From contig NZ_FNZM01000015.1 of assembly GCF_900109265.1 (NCBI RefSeq), positions 184,171 to 248,170 on the forward strand: a DNA stretch of 64,000 nucleotides, given 5' to 3'. This DNA comes from Paraburkholderia tropica (GTDB taxonomy: Bacteria > Pseudomonadota > Gammaproteobacteria > Burkholderiales > Burkholderiaceae). Within the stretch, counting starts at the first letter, position 1, and every line of letters begins with the position of its first letter. The notes under the pieces are model-generated. The model did not search any database and was not told the DNA's origin. It saw only the letters and a program-made list of their open reading frames with translations. A program made the position numbers and the translations under genes. Positions 50,560 to 60,153 of the stretch are shown here, in pieces.

Positions 50560-50632
50560 AAAACGATGCAAGGTTCTTCGATGTCAGGTTTTGGCTTCGT
50601 CGCGCGTCTTCATAGAGGTACGCGCTGACGAT

Positions 50633-51688
50633 ATGACGATGGAACGACCCCAACTCCCCGAGACGACCGACGCCGGTCTCGACGCCGATGCCGAACTCGA
50701 CGCGCAGGCCGCGAACTGGCTCGTGCGGCGTCAGCGCGGCCTGAGCGCGCGCGACGAAGCCGACTGGCAGGCCTGGCTCGCGCGCGACCCGGCGCATCGT
50801 CGCGCTTACGGGCAGGTCGCCGAGATCTGGCAGGCGCTCGACCACATCCCCCAGCAGGATCTCGCGCGCTATCGCGCTGAAATCGCGGCGAGCCGTGCGC
50901 GCGGCGCACCGGCGTCGCCGGGCCGTCGCGCGTTCATGCCGCGCTTCGCGCTCGCGGGGACCGCTTTCGCGGCAGTGGGCGCGGGCGTGGTCGGCTGGCA
51001 ATACTGGCAGAGCACGCCGACCTTCAGCGCGGTCTTCACCACCCGGCGCGGCGAACTGCAGACCGTGTCGCTGCCCGACGGCAGCAAGATCGAACTCGAT
51101 ACCGACACGCACGTCGAGGCGCGGCTGTTCCGGCATCGCCGCGAAGTGCGGCTGGTGCGCGGGCAGGCGATGTTCGCGGTGCAATCCGATCCGGCTTGCC
51201 CGTTCAACGTGCTCGCGCAGTCGGTCACGGTGACGGTGGTCGGCACGCGCTTTTCGGTGCGATGCACGGAAACCGGCCTCGAACACGGCACGGTGCGCGT
51301 GGAGGTGGAGGAAGGGCGCGTGCGCGTCGCTGCCGCGCCGCAACCGGACGCCGCGCCGCACAGCGTCGAACTCGCCGCGGGAGAGGCCGTGACGACCGGC
51401 GCGAACGGTCTGCCCGGCCAGATCGAGCCGATTGCGCCCACGGCGGTCGCGGTCTGGCGTCAGGGCCGCGTGGCGTTCAACAACACGACCTTGCTGCGCG
51501 CGCTGCAGGAATTCGCGCGTTACGGCGCGACCAATGTGGTGGTCGACGATCCCGTGGTGGCGCAGATGCGGCTGACGGGCAGCTTCGACGTGCATCAGCT
51601 CGATCGCTTCGCGCATGCCTTGCCGCGCGTGCTGCCGGTGCGTCTGCGCCAGCGCGGCAATCTCGTCGAAGTCGTGCGCGCGGCCTGA
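50633..51688 (+). CDS. FecR-family anti-sigma/signal transducer
   Basis: A 351-residue inner-membrane regulator. The N-terminal cytoplasmic domain (AANWLVRRQRGLSARDEADW, then QAWLARDPAHRRAYGQVAEI) binds the sigma factor. One membrane segment lies at about residues 105-125 (FALAGTAFAAVGAGVVGW). The periplasmic FecR domain has LPDGSKIELDTDTHVEARLF and VVGTRFSVRCTETGLEHGTV. A STN-like C-terminus (LRALQEFARYGATNVVVDD) would contact a receptor. ATG 50633 is preferred over 50591 by homology. It is 73 bases from the sigma gene. Confidence 0.9.
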   Translation: MTMERPQLPETTDAGLDADAELDAQAANWLVRRQRGLSARDEADWQAWLARDPAHRRAYGQVAEIWQALDHIPQQDLARYRAEIAASRARGAPASPGRRAFMPRFALAGTAFAAVGAGVVGWQYWQSTPTFSAVFTTRRGELQTVSLPDGSKIELDTDTHVEARLFRHRREVRLVRGQAMFAVQSDPACPFNVLAQSVTVTVVGTRFSVRCTETGLEHGTVRVEVEEGRVRVAAAPQPDAAPHSVELAAGEAVTTGANGLPGQIEPIAPTAVAVWRQGRVAFNNTTLLRALQEFARYGATNVVVDDPVVAQMRLTGSFDVHQLDRFAHALPRVLPVRLRQRGNLVEVVRAA

Positions 51689-51727
51689 CGCGGCCGGATC
51701 TATCGACGTTCTTCCACGCTTTTCTAC

Positions 51728-51755
51728 GCGCGCCCGGTCCCACCCGGGTGCGCGC
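51728..51755 (+). terminator. Hairpin between fecR-like gene and RND operon
   Basis: GCGCGC (51728-51733) pairs with GCGCGC (51750-51755), enclosing CCGG/CCGG pairs with one bulge. There is no real T-tract. It suggests that the efflux operon has its own promoter. Confidence 0.35.
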
Positions 51756-51871
51756 CTCATTGTCCGCGCACGCGTTCCGGCCCCGCCCGGTGTTCCTAAT
51801 TTCTTGCGAATTTGATTTGCATAATCCCTCGATCGGGCGTGGACCGCGCTCTCGGCATTGAGGCCAACACT

Positions 51872-53092
51872 ATGCAAATCGGGCTTTTCGCGCATCGGCG
51901 CACGGGCGTTCTGACGGGCGCCCTGTTTCTCTCCTGTGCGCTGGCGGCGTGTTCGCACGACCAGAAAAGCGTGCAGAAAAAGGTGCAAACGGTGACCGTG
52001 GAAACGGTCAAGACCGTGCCGTACGCGCAATCGTCCTCGATGCCGGGGCGCGCAACCTCGTTCCTGACCTCGCCGGTCACGCCGCAAGTCACGGGCGTGA
52101 TCCAGAAGCGGCTGTTCACCGAAGGCAGCGTGGTGCGCGAAGGCCAGGTGCTTTATCAGATCGATCCCGCGCCGTATCAGGCGACGTACGACGCCGACAA
52201 GGCCGAACTCGAAAAAGCCCAGGCGGCGCTGCTTTCCGCGAAACCGATTGCCGAGCGCGACCGCTCGCTCGCGGCCATCGACGCGATCAGCAAGGAAACG
52301 CTCGAAGAAGCTGAGGCGACGCTCAAGCAGGACGAGGCGACCATTGACGCCGACAAGGCCGCGCTCGAAAGCGCGCGCATCAATCTGGGCTATACGCGCG
52401 TGACCGCGCCGGTCACGGGCACAATCAGTGCTTCCGCCTACACGCCCGGCGCGCTCGTGACGGCCGATCAGACCACGGCGCTCGCGACCATCTACGCCTA
52501 CGACCCGATGTATCTCGACGTGACCGAGTCGAGCACGGACGTGCTCGCGCTGCGCAAGAAGTTCGCGAGCGGCGAATATAAAACCGACGCGAACGGCAAT
52601 GCCAAGGTCAAGATCACGCTCGAAGACGGCACGACTTACGCGCACGAAGGCACGCTGCAATTCGCGGGCGTGGGCGTCGATCAGACCACGGGCACCATCA
52701 CCTTGCGCGTGATCGTGCCGAATCCCGAGAAGCTGTTGCTGCCGGGCGAATATCTGCATGCGGTCGTCGATCAGGGCGTGAACCAGAGCGCGATTCTGGT
52801 GCCGCAGCAGGCGGTCGTGCACGATCAGCGCGGCAACGCGACGGCGCTGGTCGTCGATGCGCAGAACAAGATCGAGTCGCGCACGCTGATGCTCGCGGGC
52901 ACCGCGAACAACAACGAGTGGGTCGTGACGGGCGGACTCGCGACGGGCGATCGCATCGTCGTGGCGGGCTCGCAGTTCGTGAGCGTCGGCGACACGGTGA
53001 AGGCGACCGAAGCCACTGAAGCTACCGACGCGACCGAGGCCACCGAAGCGGCCGCCGCGTCGTCGCCGTCGTCGTCGCCTTCGGCGAACTGA
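51872..53092 (+). CDS. RND efflux periplasmic adaptor (membrane fusion lipoprotein)
   Basis: A 406-residue lipoprotein of the AcrA/MexA family. The signal peptide ends in a lipobox LAAC with Cys27. Next come VTPQVTGVIQKRLFTEGSVV (lipoyl half), a long coiled-coil hairpin about residues 90-160, INLGYTRVTAPVTGTISASA (second lipoyl half) and the barrel domain. The tail has an Ala-Thr-Glu repeat (KATEATEATDATEATEA) and a Ser-rich end not usual for the family. It bridges the pump at 53104 to the outer-membrane factor at 56385. The start at 51872 gives the lipobox a normal position. Confidence 0.92.
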   Translation: MQIGLFAHRRTGVLTGALFLSCALAACSHDQKSVQKKVQTVTVETVKTVPYAQSSSMPGRATSFLTSPVTPQVTGVIQKRLFTEGSVVREGQVLYQIDPAPYQATYDADKAELEKAQAALLSAKPIAERDRSLAAIDAISKETLEEAEATLKQDEATIDADKAALESARINLGYTRVTAPVTGTISASAYTPGALVTADQTTALATIYAYDPMYLDVTESSTDVLALRKKFASGEYKTDANGNAKVKITLEDGTTYAHEGTLQFAGVGVDQTTGTITLRVIVPNPEKLLLPGEYLHAVVDQGVNQSAILVPQQAVVHDQRGNATALVVDAQNKIESRTLMLAGTANNNEWVVTGGLATGDRIVVAGSQFVSVGDTVKATEATEATDATEATEAAAASSPSSSPSAN

Positions 53093-53103
53093 GGGGCGAG
53101 TGC

Positions 53104-56100
53104 ATGCGTATCGCTCATTTCTTTATCGACCGTCCGGTCTTCGCGTGGGTGCTCGCGATTCTGGTCTCGCTGACCGGCGCGTTCGCGATCACCCAGTTGC
53201 CGCTCGACCAGTATCCCGACATCGCGCCGCCGACCATCCAGATCACGGCGACTTATAACGGCGCGTCCGCGCAGACCAATCAGGACGCGGTCGTGCAGGT
53301 GATCGAGCAGCAGATGGTCGGTCTCGACAATCTGATGTACATGTCGTCCTCGGCGAACTCCGAGGGCAATATCTCGATCAAGCTGACCTTCTCGGCGGGC
53401 ACGAATCCCGACACCGCCCAGGTGCAGGTGCAGGATCAGCTGCAATCGGCCAACGCATTGCTGCCCGAAGAAGTGCAGGAAAGCGGCGTGACCGTGCGCA
53501 AGGCGTCGCCGGACACCTTCCTCGTCTTCAACCTCGTGTCCGAGGACGGCAAGATGAGCAAGGCGGCCATCGCCGATTATCTGTACAGCAATCTCGAAGA
53601 ACAGATCGAGCGTCTGCCCGGCGTGGGCCAGGCGCAGCAGTTCGGCTACGAGTACGCGATGCGGATCTGGCTCGATCCGAACAAGCTGCAAAAATACGCG
53701 CTGATGCCGTCGGACGTGGTCACGGCCATCGACGCCCAGAACAACGACGTGGCGGCCGGCGAAGTCGGCAACACGCCCGCCGTGAAGGGCCAGGAACTCG
53801 ACGCGACCATCACGGCGCGCAGCCGCCTGACCACCGCGCAGCAGTTCCGCGACATCGTGCTCAAGACCGAGACGAACGGCTCGCAGGTGCTGCTCGGCGA
53901 CGTCGCGCGCGTCGACCTCGGCCCGCAGGCGTATACGGTCGAAACCAACTTCAACAACAAGCCCGCTTCGGGTCTCGGCCTGCAACTCGCGCCGGGTGCG
54001 AACGAAGTGCAGGTCGACAAGGAAGTGCACGACTTCCTGAACAAGCGTGCGGCGAGCTTCCCGGCCGGGTTGAAGGTCGAATATCCGTACGAGATGGTGC
54101 CGTTCATCAAGACCTCCATCACGGAAGTGGTCAAGACGCTCGTGGAAGCGATCGTGCTGGTCGTCGCGATCATGTTCCTGTTCCTGCAAAACCTGCGCAC
54201 CACGCTGATTCCGGCGATTGCGGTGCCGGTCGTGCTGCTCGGCACGTTCGGCATCCTCGACGTGTTCGGCTATTCGATCAACATGCTGACCATGTTCGGC
54301 GTGGTGCTCGCGATCGGCCTGCTGGTGGACGATGCGATCGTGGTCGTGGAGAACGTCGAGCGGCTGATGACCGAAGAGCATTTATCGCCGCGCGACGCGA
54401 CCAAAAAGTCGATGACGGAAATCAGCAGCGCGCTGGTGGCGATCGCGATGGTGCTCTCCGCCGTGCTGTTGCCGATGGCGTTTTTCGGCGGCTCGACCGG
54501 CATCATCTACCGCCAGTTCTCGGTGTCGGTGGTTTCGGCGATGGCGCTCTCGGTGGTGGTGGCGCTGACCTTCACGCCCGCGCTGTGCGCGACGCTTCTC
54601 AAGGACGGCCACGAGAAGCCGAAGGGCCGTTTCTTCAGCGGTTTCAATCGTGGCTTCGACGCGTCGACGAGCAAATATCGCCGCGTCGTCGACCGGATGC
54701 TGCATCATCGCAAGCCCGCGATCATCGTCTATGTGCTGCTCGTGCTGGGCGCGGGGCTGCTGTTCGTGCGCCTGCCCACATCGTTTCTGCCGACCGAAGA
54801 TCAGGGCGTGCTGATGGTGACGGTGACCGCGCCGGTGGGCGCGACGCGCGAGCGCACCGAGGCGACGATGGCCAAGGTCGAGGACTATCTGCTCAAGCAG
54901 CCGGCGGTTTCCGAGGTGTTCAACGTCGCCGGTTATGCAGTCGGCAGTAACGGCCAGAACGTCGGCATGATGTGGGTGAAGCTCAAGGACTGGGACCAGC
55001 GCACGGCCGTCAACGACACGGCGCAGGGCTTCGTCGCGAAGGCGTCGCGCGATCTCTCGCAGCAGATTCGCGACGCCAAGGTGTTCGTGCTGCAACCGCC
55101 GACGGTGCGCGGTCTCGGCATCAGCTCGGGCTTCGACATGGAGCTTGTCGACGAAGGCGGGCTCGGCCACGCGGCGCTGGCGGCCGCGCGCGATCAGCTG
55201 ATCAAGATGGCGAACCAGAGCGGCGTCGTGCGTCAGGTGCGTTTCAACGGTCTCGCCGATACGCCGCAACTCTCGCTCGATATCGATGACCGCAAGGCGA
55301 GCGCGATGGGTCTCGCGCCCGCCGACATCAACTCGACGGTCGAAGACGCGCTCGGCGGCGAATACGTGGACGAGTTCCTCGACAACCAGCGCATCAAGAA
55401 AGTCTATGTGCAGGGCGACGCGCCGTTCCGCATGACGCCCGAATCGCTGGAGCAATGGTATGTGCGCAACACGTCGGGGACGATGGTGCCGTTCTCCGCG
55501 TTCGCGACGTCGCACTGGACTTACGGGCCGCCGGAACTGGACCGCTATAACGCGGAGTCGTCGTTCGAGATCGTCGGCGATCCGGCGCCCGGCGTGAGTT
55601 CGGGCCAGGCGATGCAGACCATGGAGCAACTGGTCGCGAAGCTGCCCAAGGGTATCACCTACGCGTGGACCGGGCTGTCGTATCAGGAGCAGCTTTCGGG
55701 CGGCCAGGCGCCGTATCTCTATGCGGTCTCGGTGCTGTTCGTGTTTCTCTGTCTCGCGGCGCTTTATGAAAGCTGGTCGGTGCCGCTGGCGGTGCTGCTG
55801 ATCGTGCCGCTCGGCGTGTTCGGCGCGGCGCTCGGCACGACGCTGCGCGGGCTGTCGAACGACGTGTATTTCCAGGTGGGTCTGCTGGTGACCGTGGGTC
55901 TGTCGTCCAAGAACGCGATTCTGATCGTCGAGTTCGCGACGATGCTCGAAAAGCAGGGCGCCAGTACGCTCAAGGCGATCGAGCAGGCCGTCGCGTTGCG
56001 GATTCGTCCGATCGTGATGACGTCGCTGGCGTTTCTGCTGGGCGTCGCGCCGCTGGTGATCGCGAGCGGCGCAGGCGCGGCGGCGCGTCAGTCGATCGGC

Positions 56101-56388
56101 ACGGGCGTATTCGGCGGCACGCTCGTCGGGACGGTGTTGGCGATCTTCTTCACGCCGCTGTCGTATTTCCTCGTGCGCAAGTTCAGCGGCAAAGGCGCGT
56201 CGCCGAGCGATCCGGGCGGCCGCGTCGGCGCGGGTTCGCCCGCCGACGATTCCGGTTCGACCGGCGCGCAGGCGGAGCAGAGCGTGTCGGAGCACGCGGA
56301 GCAGGAAGCGGGCGAGGACGCGTATGCGTTGCCGGATAGCGCGATGAATGCATCGACGCACGAGTCGAAGAACGGAGGTGCGGCATGA
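53104..56388 (+). CDS. RND multidrug efflux pump (AcrB/MexB, HAE1 family)
   Basis: A 1094-residue inner-membrane pump with 12 membrane helices and two large periplasmic loops. MRIAHFFIDRPVFAWVLAIL is the usual start. The proton-relay residues are in GLLVDDAIVVVENVER (two Asp) and GLSSKNAILIVEFA (Lys). IDRPVFAWV, VDDAIVVVEN and FTPALCATLL are family signatures. It is about 45 residues longer than AcrB owing to a hydrophilic Ser/Ala/Glu-rich tail after FLVRKFSGKG. Proton-driven export of hydrophobic drugs is expected. CTGAGGGGCGAG precedes the start, 12 bases after the adaptor stop. Confidence 0.95.
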   Translation: MRIAHFFIDRPVFAWVLAILVSLTGAFAITQLPLDQYPDIAPPTIQITATYNGASAQTNQDAVVQVIEQQMVGLDNLMYMSSSANSEGNISIKLTFSAGTNPDTAQVQVQDQLQSANALLPEEVQESGVTVRKASPDTFLVFNLVSEDGKMSKAAIADYLYSNLEEQIERLPGVGQAQQFGYEYAMRIWLDPNKLQKYALMPSDVVTAIDAQNNDVAAGEVGNTPAVKGQELDATITARSRLTTAQQFRDIVLKTETNGSQVLLGDVARVDLGPQAYTVETNFNNKPASGLGLQLAPGANEVQVDKEVHDFLNKRAASFPAGLKVEYPYEMVPFIKTSITEVVKTLVEAIVLVVAIMFLFLQNLRTTLIPAIAVPVVLLGTFGILDVFGYSINMLTMFGVVLAIGLLVDDAIVVVENVERLMTEEHLSPRDATKKSMTEISSALVAIAMVLSAVLLPMAFFGGSTGIIYRQFSVSVVSAMALSVVVALTFTPALCATLLKDGHEKPKGRFFSGFNRGFDASTSKYRRVVDRMLHHRKPAIIVYVLLVLGAGLLFVRLPTSFLPTEDQGVLMVTVTAPVGATRERTEATMAKVEDYLLKQPAVSEVFNVAGYAVGSNGQNVGMMWVKLKDWDQRTAVNDTAQGFVAKASRDLSQQIRDAKVFVLQPPTVRGLGISSGFDMELVDEGGLGHAALAAARDQLIKMANQSGVVRQVRFNGLADTPQLSLDIDDRKASAMGLAPADINSTVEDALGGEYVDEFLDNQRIKKVYVQGDAPFRMTPESLEQWYVRNTSGTMVPFSAFATSHWTYGPPELDRYNAESSFEIVGDPAPGVSSGQAMQTMEQLVAKLPKGITYAWTGLSYQEQLSGGQAPYLYAVSVLFVFLCLAALYESWSVPLAVLLIVPLGVFGAALGTTLRGLSNDVYFQVGLLVTVGLSSKNAILIVEFATMLEKQGASTLKAIEQAVALRIRPIVMTSLAFLLGVAPLVIASGAGAAARQSIGTGVFGGTLVGTVLAIFFTPLSYFLVRKFSGKGASPSDPGGRVGAGSPADDSGSTGAQAEQSVSEHAEQEAGEDAYALPDSAMNASTHESKNGGAA

Positions 56389-57902
56389 AGCGCGTAGTCC
56401 ACTGGATGCTGGCCGGCGCGGCCGTCACGGCGCTGAGCGCGTGTATCGACCTGTCGCCTTCGTATCAGCGGCCCGCCGCGCCGGTGGCGGCGTCGTGGCC
56501 CGATGCGGCTTCGGGCGCGTCTTCAGGTGCGTCTTCAGGCGCGGCCGCGAATGCGCCAACGTCGGCCGCGCTCGCCGCCGATATCGGCTGGCGCAGTTTC
56601 TTCGTCGATCCGCGTTTGCAGCGCACGATCGCGCTCGCGCTGTCGAACAACCGCGATCTGCGTATCGCGATTCTCGATATCGAAAAGGAGCGCGCGGAGT
56701 ACCGCATCGAACGCGCGTCGCTGTTTCCGGAAATCGATCTGGGCGGCTCCGACGAAGCCGAGCGCACGCCGACGTCGGTGCGCCGCGCGGAGTCCGGCGA
56801 GTCGGCCACGACGACCGGCGCGAGCGGCGAGACCACGCACGTCTATAGCGCCAATCTGGGCTTCACGTCGTACGAGATCGATCTGTTCGGGCGCGTGCGC
56901 AATCTGAGCAACGCGGCGCTCGAAACCTATCTGTCGTCGATCGAAACGCGCCGCAGCACGCAGATCAGTCTCGTCTCCGATGTCGCGAGCGACTGGCTCA
57001 CGCTGGCGTCGGACAAACGCTTGCTGGTGATCGCGCAGGAAACGCAGGCGAGCCAGCAGCGCACCTTCGATCTGGTCGATCGCGAGCACACGCTGGGCGC
57101 GGCGAGCGCGCTCGACGTGGAGCAGGCGCAGGCGAGTCTGCAGTCGGCGCGCAACTCGACGGCGCAGGCGCAGACCACGGCCGAGCAGGCGCGCAACGCG
57201 CTCGAACTCGTCGTCGGCACGCGCGTGCCCGACGCCGATCTGCCCGATGCGCAGGTCGATCCGGTCGCGAGCATCACGTCGATTCCGGCGGGCATTCCGT
57301 CGGCGGTGCTGCAACGCCGCCCCGACGTGCTGGCGGCCGAGCACACCTTGAAGGCCGACAACGCCGATATCGGCGCGGCGCGTGCGAACTTTTTCCCGAC
57401 CATCAGCCTGACGGCGGCGCTCGGTTTCGAAAGTCCCGCACTCGCGCAGTTGTTCACGGGCGGCAACCGCGCGTGGTCGTTCGAGCCGTCGGCGGTGATT
57501 CCGATCTTCGACGCGGGCGAGAACCGCGCGACGCTCGACGCCGCGAAGGTGACGTTCAAGATCGACGTCGCGACCTACGAGAAGACCATCCAGACCGCGT
57601 TCGAGGAAGTGGCGAACGCGCTGGCGACGCGCAAGACCATCGACGAACAGCTCGACGCGCAGACGCGCACCGTGAAGGCCGATCAGCACGCCTACGATCT
57701 GACCATGCAGTTGTATCAGCAAGGCAGCGACAGTCTCATCGACGCGTTGACCGAGCAGCGTCTGCTGTACACGGCGCAGCAGTCGCTGGTCGCGACGCAG
57801 TTGTCGGCGCAGACCAGTCTGATTACCTTGTATGCGGCGCTGGGCGGCGGGGTCGATGCGGAATCGGCTGCGGCTGCGTCCGGCGCATCGGCCACGCGCT
57901 GA
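56385..57902 (+). CDS. RND efflux outer-membrane factor (NodT/OprM family lipoprotein)
   Basis: A 505-residue outer-membrane channel of the TolC superfamily. The signal peptide ends in a lipobox LSAC with Cys20. The sequence has an internal duplication typical of the family, with IERASLFPEIDLGGSDEAER then SYEIDLFGRVRNLSNAALE in repeat one, and RPDVLAAEHTLKADNADIGA then FFPTISLTAALGFESPALAQ in repeat two. Its ATG overlaps the pump stop (ATGA), so the two are coupled. It completes the tripartite pump. Confidence 0.94.
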   Translation: MKRVVHWMLAGAAVTALSACIDLSPSYQRPAAPVAASWPDAASGASSGASSGAAANAPTSAALAADIGWRSFFVDPRLQRTIALALSNNRDLRIAILDIEKERAEYRIERASLFPEIDLGGSDEAERTPTSVRRAESGESATTTGASGETTHVYSANLGFTSYEIDLFGRVRNLSNAALETYLSSIETRRSTQISLVSDVASDWLTLASDKRLLVIAQETQASQQRTFDLVDREHTLGAASALDVEQAQASLQSARNSTAQAQTTAEQARNALELVVGTRVPDADLPDAQVDPVASITSIPAGIPSAVLQRRPDVLAAEHTLKADNADIGAARANFFPTISLTAALGFESPALAQLFTGGNRAWSFEPSAVIPIFDAGENRATLDAAKVTFKIDVATYEKTIQTAFEEVANALATRKTIDEQLDAQTRTVKADQHAYDLTMQLYQQGSDSLIDALTEQRLLYTAQQSLVATQLSAQTSLITLYAALGGGVDAESAAAASGASATR

Positions 57903-57981
57903 GCGGCGAGGCAGGTATCATGACCGGACGTTTTCAGATCAAGGGTTGAGGTAGCAAGGCCATGTGCCCGGAGTCGACACC

Positions 57982-59442
57982 ATGCCGCAAACGCTGACCC
58001 GCGTGCTGCGCGAGATTCGCCGCGCGAGCCTGACCGGCAAGCTGTTTGCGGCGATGCTGGTCGTCAACGTGCTGGTGATCGGCGCGATGGCGCTGGGCGC
58101 GCGGCTCAGCTTCGAGCGCGGTTTTCTCGGCTATCTGGAGCAGCAGGAAATCAAGCGGCTGGAGTCGAGCGTCGGGCCGCTGGCCATGGCGTATCGCGAT
58201 CACGGCAGTTGGGACTTCCTGTTGCAGAACCGCAGCCTCTGGCACGAGATCATGCGGCCTTATGCGCCGGCCTCGTATCCGGTCACGAGTCACGCGCCGT
58301 TGCCGCGTCTGCCGGTCTCGTCGCTGATCGGCACCAACACGCGCTTCACGCTGCTCGACGCGAAAGGCGCCTACGTGTTCGGCAATCCCGCGTTCGCGGA
58401 TACCTCGCCGCGCCGTCCGATCGTCGTCGACGGCAAGACGGTCGGCTGGCTGCTGATGGTGCCGTTCGAACGCGCGACCGAAGCCGGCGATCTGCGCTTC
58501 CAGAAGACGCAGCGCGAGTCGAGCTGGATCATCACGATCGCGGCCACGCTGCTGGCGATTCTCACCACGCTGTGGATGGCGCGCGCGCTCGCCTCGCCGC
58601 TGCGCCGCATCGCGAGCGCGACGCACACGCTCGCGGGCGGCGATCTGAGCGCGCGCGTGCCGACGGTGTCGAGCGGCGATATCGGCCAGCTCGAACACGA
58701 TTTCAACCATCTCGCGCAGACGCTCGAGAGCACCGAGCGCATGCGTTCCGCGCTGGTCGCCGACATCTCGCACGAACTGCGCACGCCGCTCGCGGTGATG
58801 AGCGGCGAGATCGAGGCGATCGAAGTGGGCGTGCGTCCGGTGAGCGTGGAAGCCGTGCGTTCGCTCGGCGGCGAAGTGAAGCGCCTGAGCCGTCTCGTCG
58901 ACGATCTCTACGATCTCTCGCTCGCCGACGTCGGCGCGCTGCGCTATCACCACGAACAGCTCGACGTCTGCGAGACGCTGCGTTCGGCGTTGCGCCGCAG
59001 CGCGCGGCGGCTCGGCGACGCGGGCCTCACGCTGCGCGTCGATCTGCCCGACACGCCGCTGTGGGTGCGCGGCGACGAACGCCGCCTGCAACAGGTCTTC
59101 ACCAATATTCTCGAAAACGCGCTGCGTTATGTCGATGCGGGCGAGATCGTCTGCGTGACGGCACGCGAGGACGCGCGCACCGTGTATATCGATTTCGACG
59201 ACAGCGGCGCGGGCGTGCCCGAGGCGATGCTGCCTTCGCTGTTCGAGCGCTTCTATCGCGTGGAGGCGTCGCGCAGCCGCGCAACCGGCGGCGCGGGTCT
59301 CGGCCTGCCGATCTGCCGCGGCATCGTCGCGGCGCACGATGGCGAGATCGCCGCCGCGCGCGCGCCGCTGGGCGGCTTGCGCATCGCGATCGCGCTGCCG
59401 CGCAGCACGGAAACCTTCAGGAACCGACGTGACCATGAGTAA
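57982..59442 (+). CDS. Two-component sensor histidine kinase (BaeS-like)
   Basis: A 486-residue membrane kinase. Membrane segments lie at about 20-42 and 182-202 with a periplasmic sensor between them. A HAMP domain (about 203-255) is followed by the H-box ADISHELRTPLAVMSGE with His264, the N-box FTNILENALRYVDAGE, and GGAGLGLPICRGIV. CCGGAG lies 8 bases before ATG 57982; a GTG at 57964 is an alternative. It overlaps the response-regulator gene by 8 bases and follows the RND operon by 79 bases, so it probably regulates that pump in response to envelope stress. Confidence 0.93.
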   Translation: MPQTLTRVLREIRRASLTGKLFAAMLVVNVLVIGAMALGARLSFERGFLGYLEQQEIKRLESSVGPLAMAYRDHGSWDFLLQNRSLWHEIMRPYAPASYPVTSHAPLPRLPVSSLIGTNTRFTLLDAKGAYVFGNPAFADTSPRRPIVVDGKTVGWLLMVPFERATEAGDLRFQKTQRESSWIITIAATLLAILTTLWMARALASPLRRIASATHTLAGGDLSARVPTVSSGDIGQLEHDFNHLAQTLESTERMRSALVADISHELRTPLAVMSGEIEAIEVGVRPVSVEAVRSLGGEVKRLSRLVDDLYDLSLADVGALRYHHEQLDVCETLRSALRRSARRLGDAGLTLRVDLPDTPLWVRGDERRLQQVFTNILENALRYVDAGEIVCVTAREDARTVYIDFDDSGAGVPEAMLPSLFERFYRVEASRSRATGGAGLGLPICRGIVAAHDGEIAAARAPLGGLRIAIALPRSTETFRNRRDHE

Positions 59443-60115
59443 CGAAACGCCCATCGACATTCTGATCGTCGAGGACGAGCCCAAGCTGGCGAGCGTGATG
59501 GCGGATTTCCTGCAAGCCGCGGGCTACACCACGCGCTGCGTGGACGACGGCCGCGAGGTGGCGAACGAAGTGGCGCGGCGCATGCCGGGCCTGATCGTGC
59601 TCGACCTGATGCTGCCGGGCCGCGATGGCCGCGATATTTGCCGCGATCTGCGCACGTACAGCGATGTGCCGATCATCATGGTGACGGCGCAGGTGGAGGA
59701 GGTCGATCGCCTGATCGGCCTCGAACTCGGCGCCGACGACTACATCTGCAAGCCGTTCAGTCTGCTCGAACTGGTTGCGCGCGTGAAGGCGATTCTGCGC
59801 CGCTCGCGCTTCGAGCGTTTTCCCGAAAGCGTGCCGCTGCAACTCGACGAAGAGCGGTTCGTGGCGACGTATCGCGGCGTGGAGATCGAACTCACGCCGA
59901 TCGAATTCCGCTTGCTGAGGACGCTGGCGGCGCGACCGGGCCGGGTCTTTTCGCGCGATGTGTTGATGGACCGGCTGTATCCCGATGGCCGCATCGTCGA
60001 GGATCGGACGATCGATAGCCACGTGAAGAAAATCCGCCGCAAATTCGAAACGGTCGCGCCCGATGACGACGTCATTCAGTCCGTGTACGGCGCGGGATTC
60101 CGGCTGGCTTTATAA
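59435..60115 (+). CDS. OmpR/PhoB-type response regulator (BaeR-like)
   Basis: A 226-residue regulator. The receiver domain has the acidic pair in IVEDEPKLA, the phospho-acceptor Asp57 in IVLDLMLPGRDG, a switch Thr in MVTAQ and Lys106 in YICKPF. The C-terminal winged helix has ELTPIEFRLLRTLAARPGRV and TIDSHVKKIRRKFE. It overlaps the sensor kinase gene and is the last gene on this strand before a convergent TetR gene. Confidence 0.94.
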   Translation: MSNETPIDILIVEDEPKLASVMADFLQAAGYTTRCVDDGREVANEVARRMPGLIVLDLMLPGRDGRDICRDLRTYSDVPIIMVTAQVEEVDRLIGLELGADDYICKPFSLLELVARVKAILRRSRFERFPESVPLQLDEERFVATYRGVEIELTPIEFRLLRTLAARPGRVFSRDVLMDRLYPDGRIVEDRTIDSHVKKIRRKFETVAPDDDVIQSVYGAGFRLAL

Positions 60116-60153
60116 GGTATAGCCGAGTCTTGCGGGTTCGCTCAGGCGCGCGT

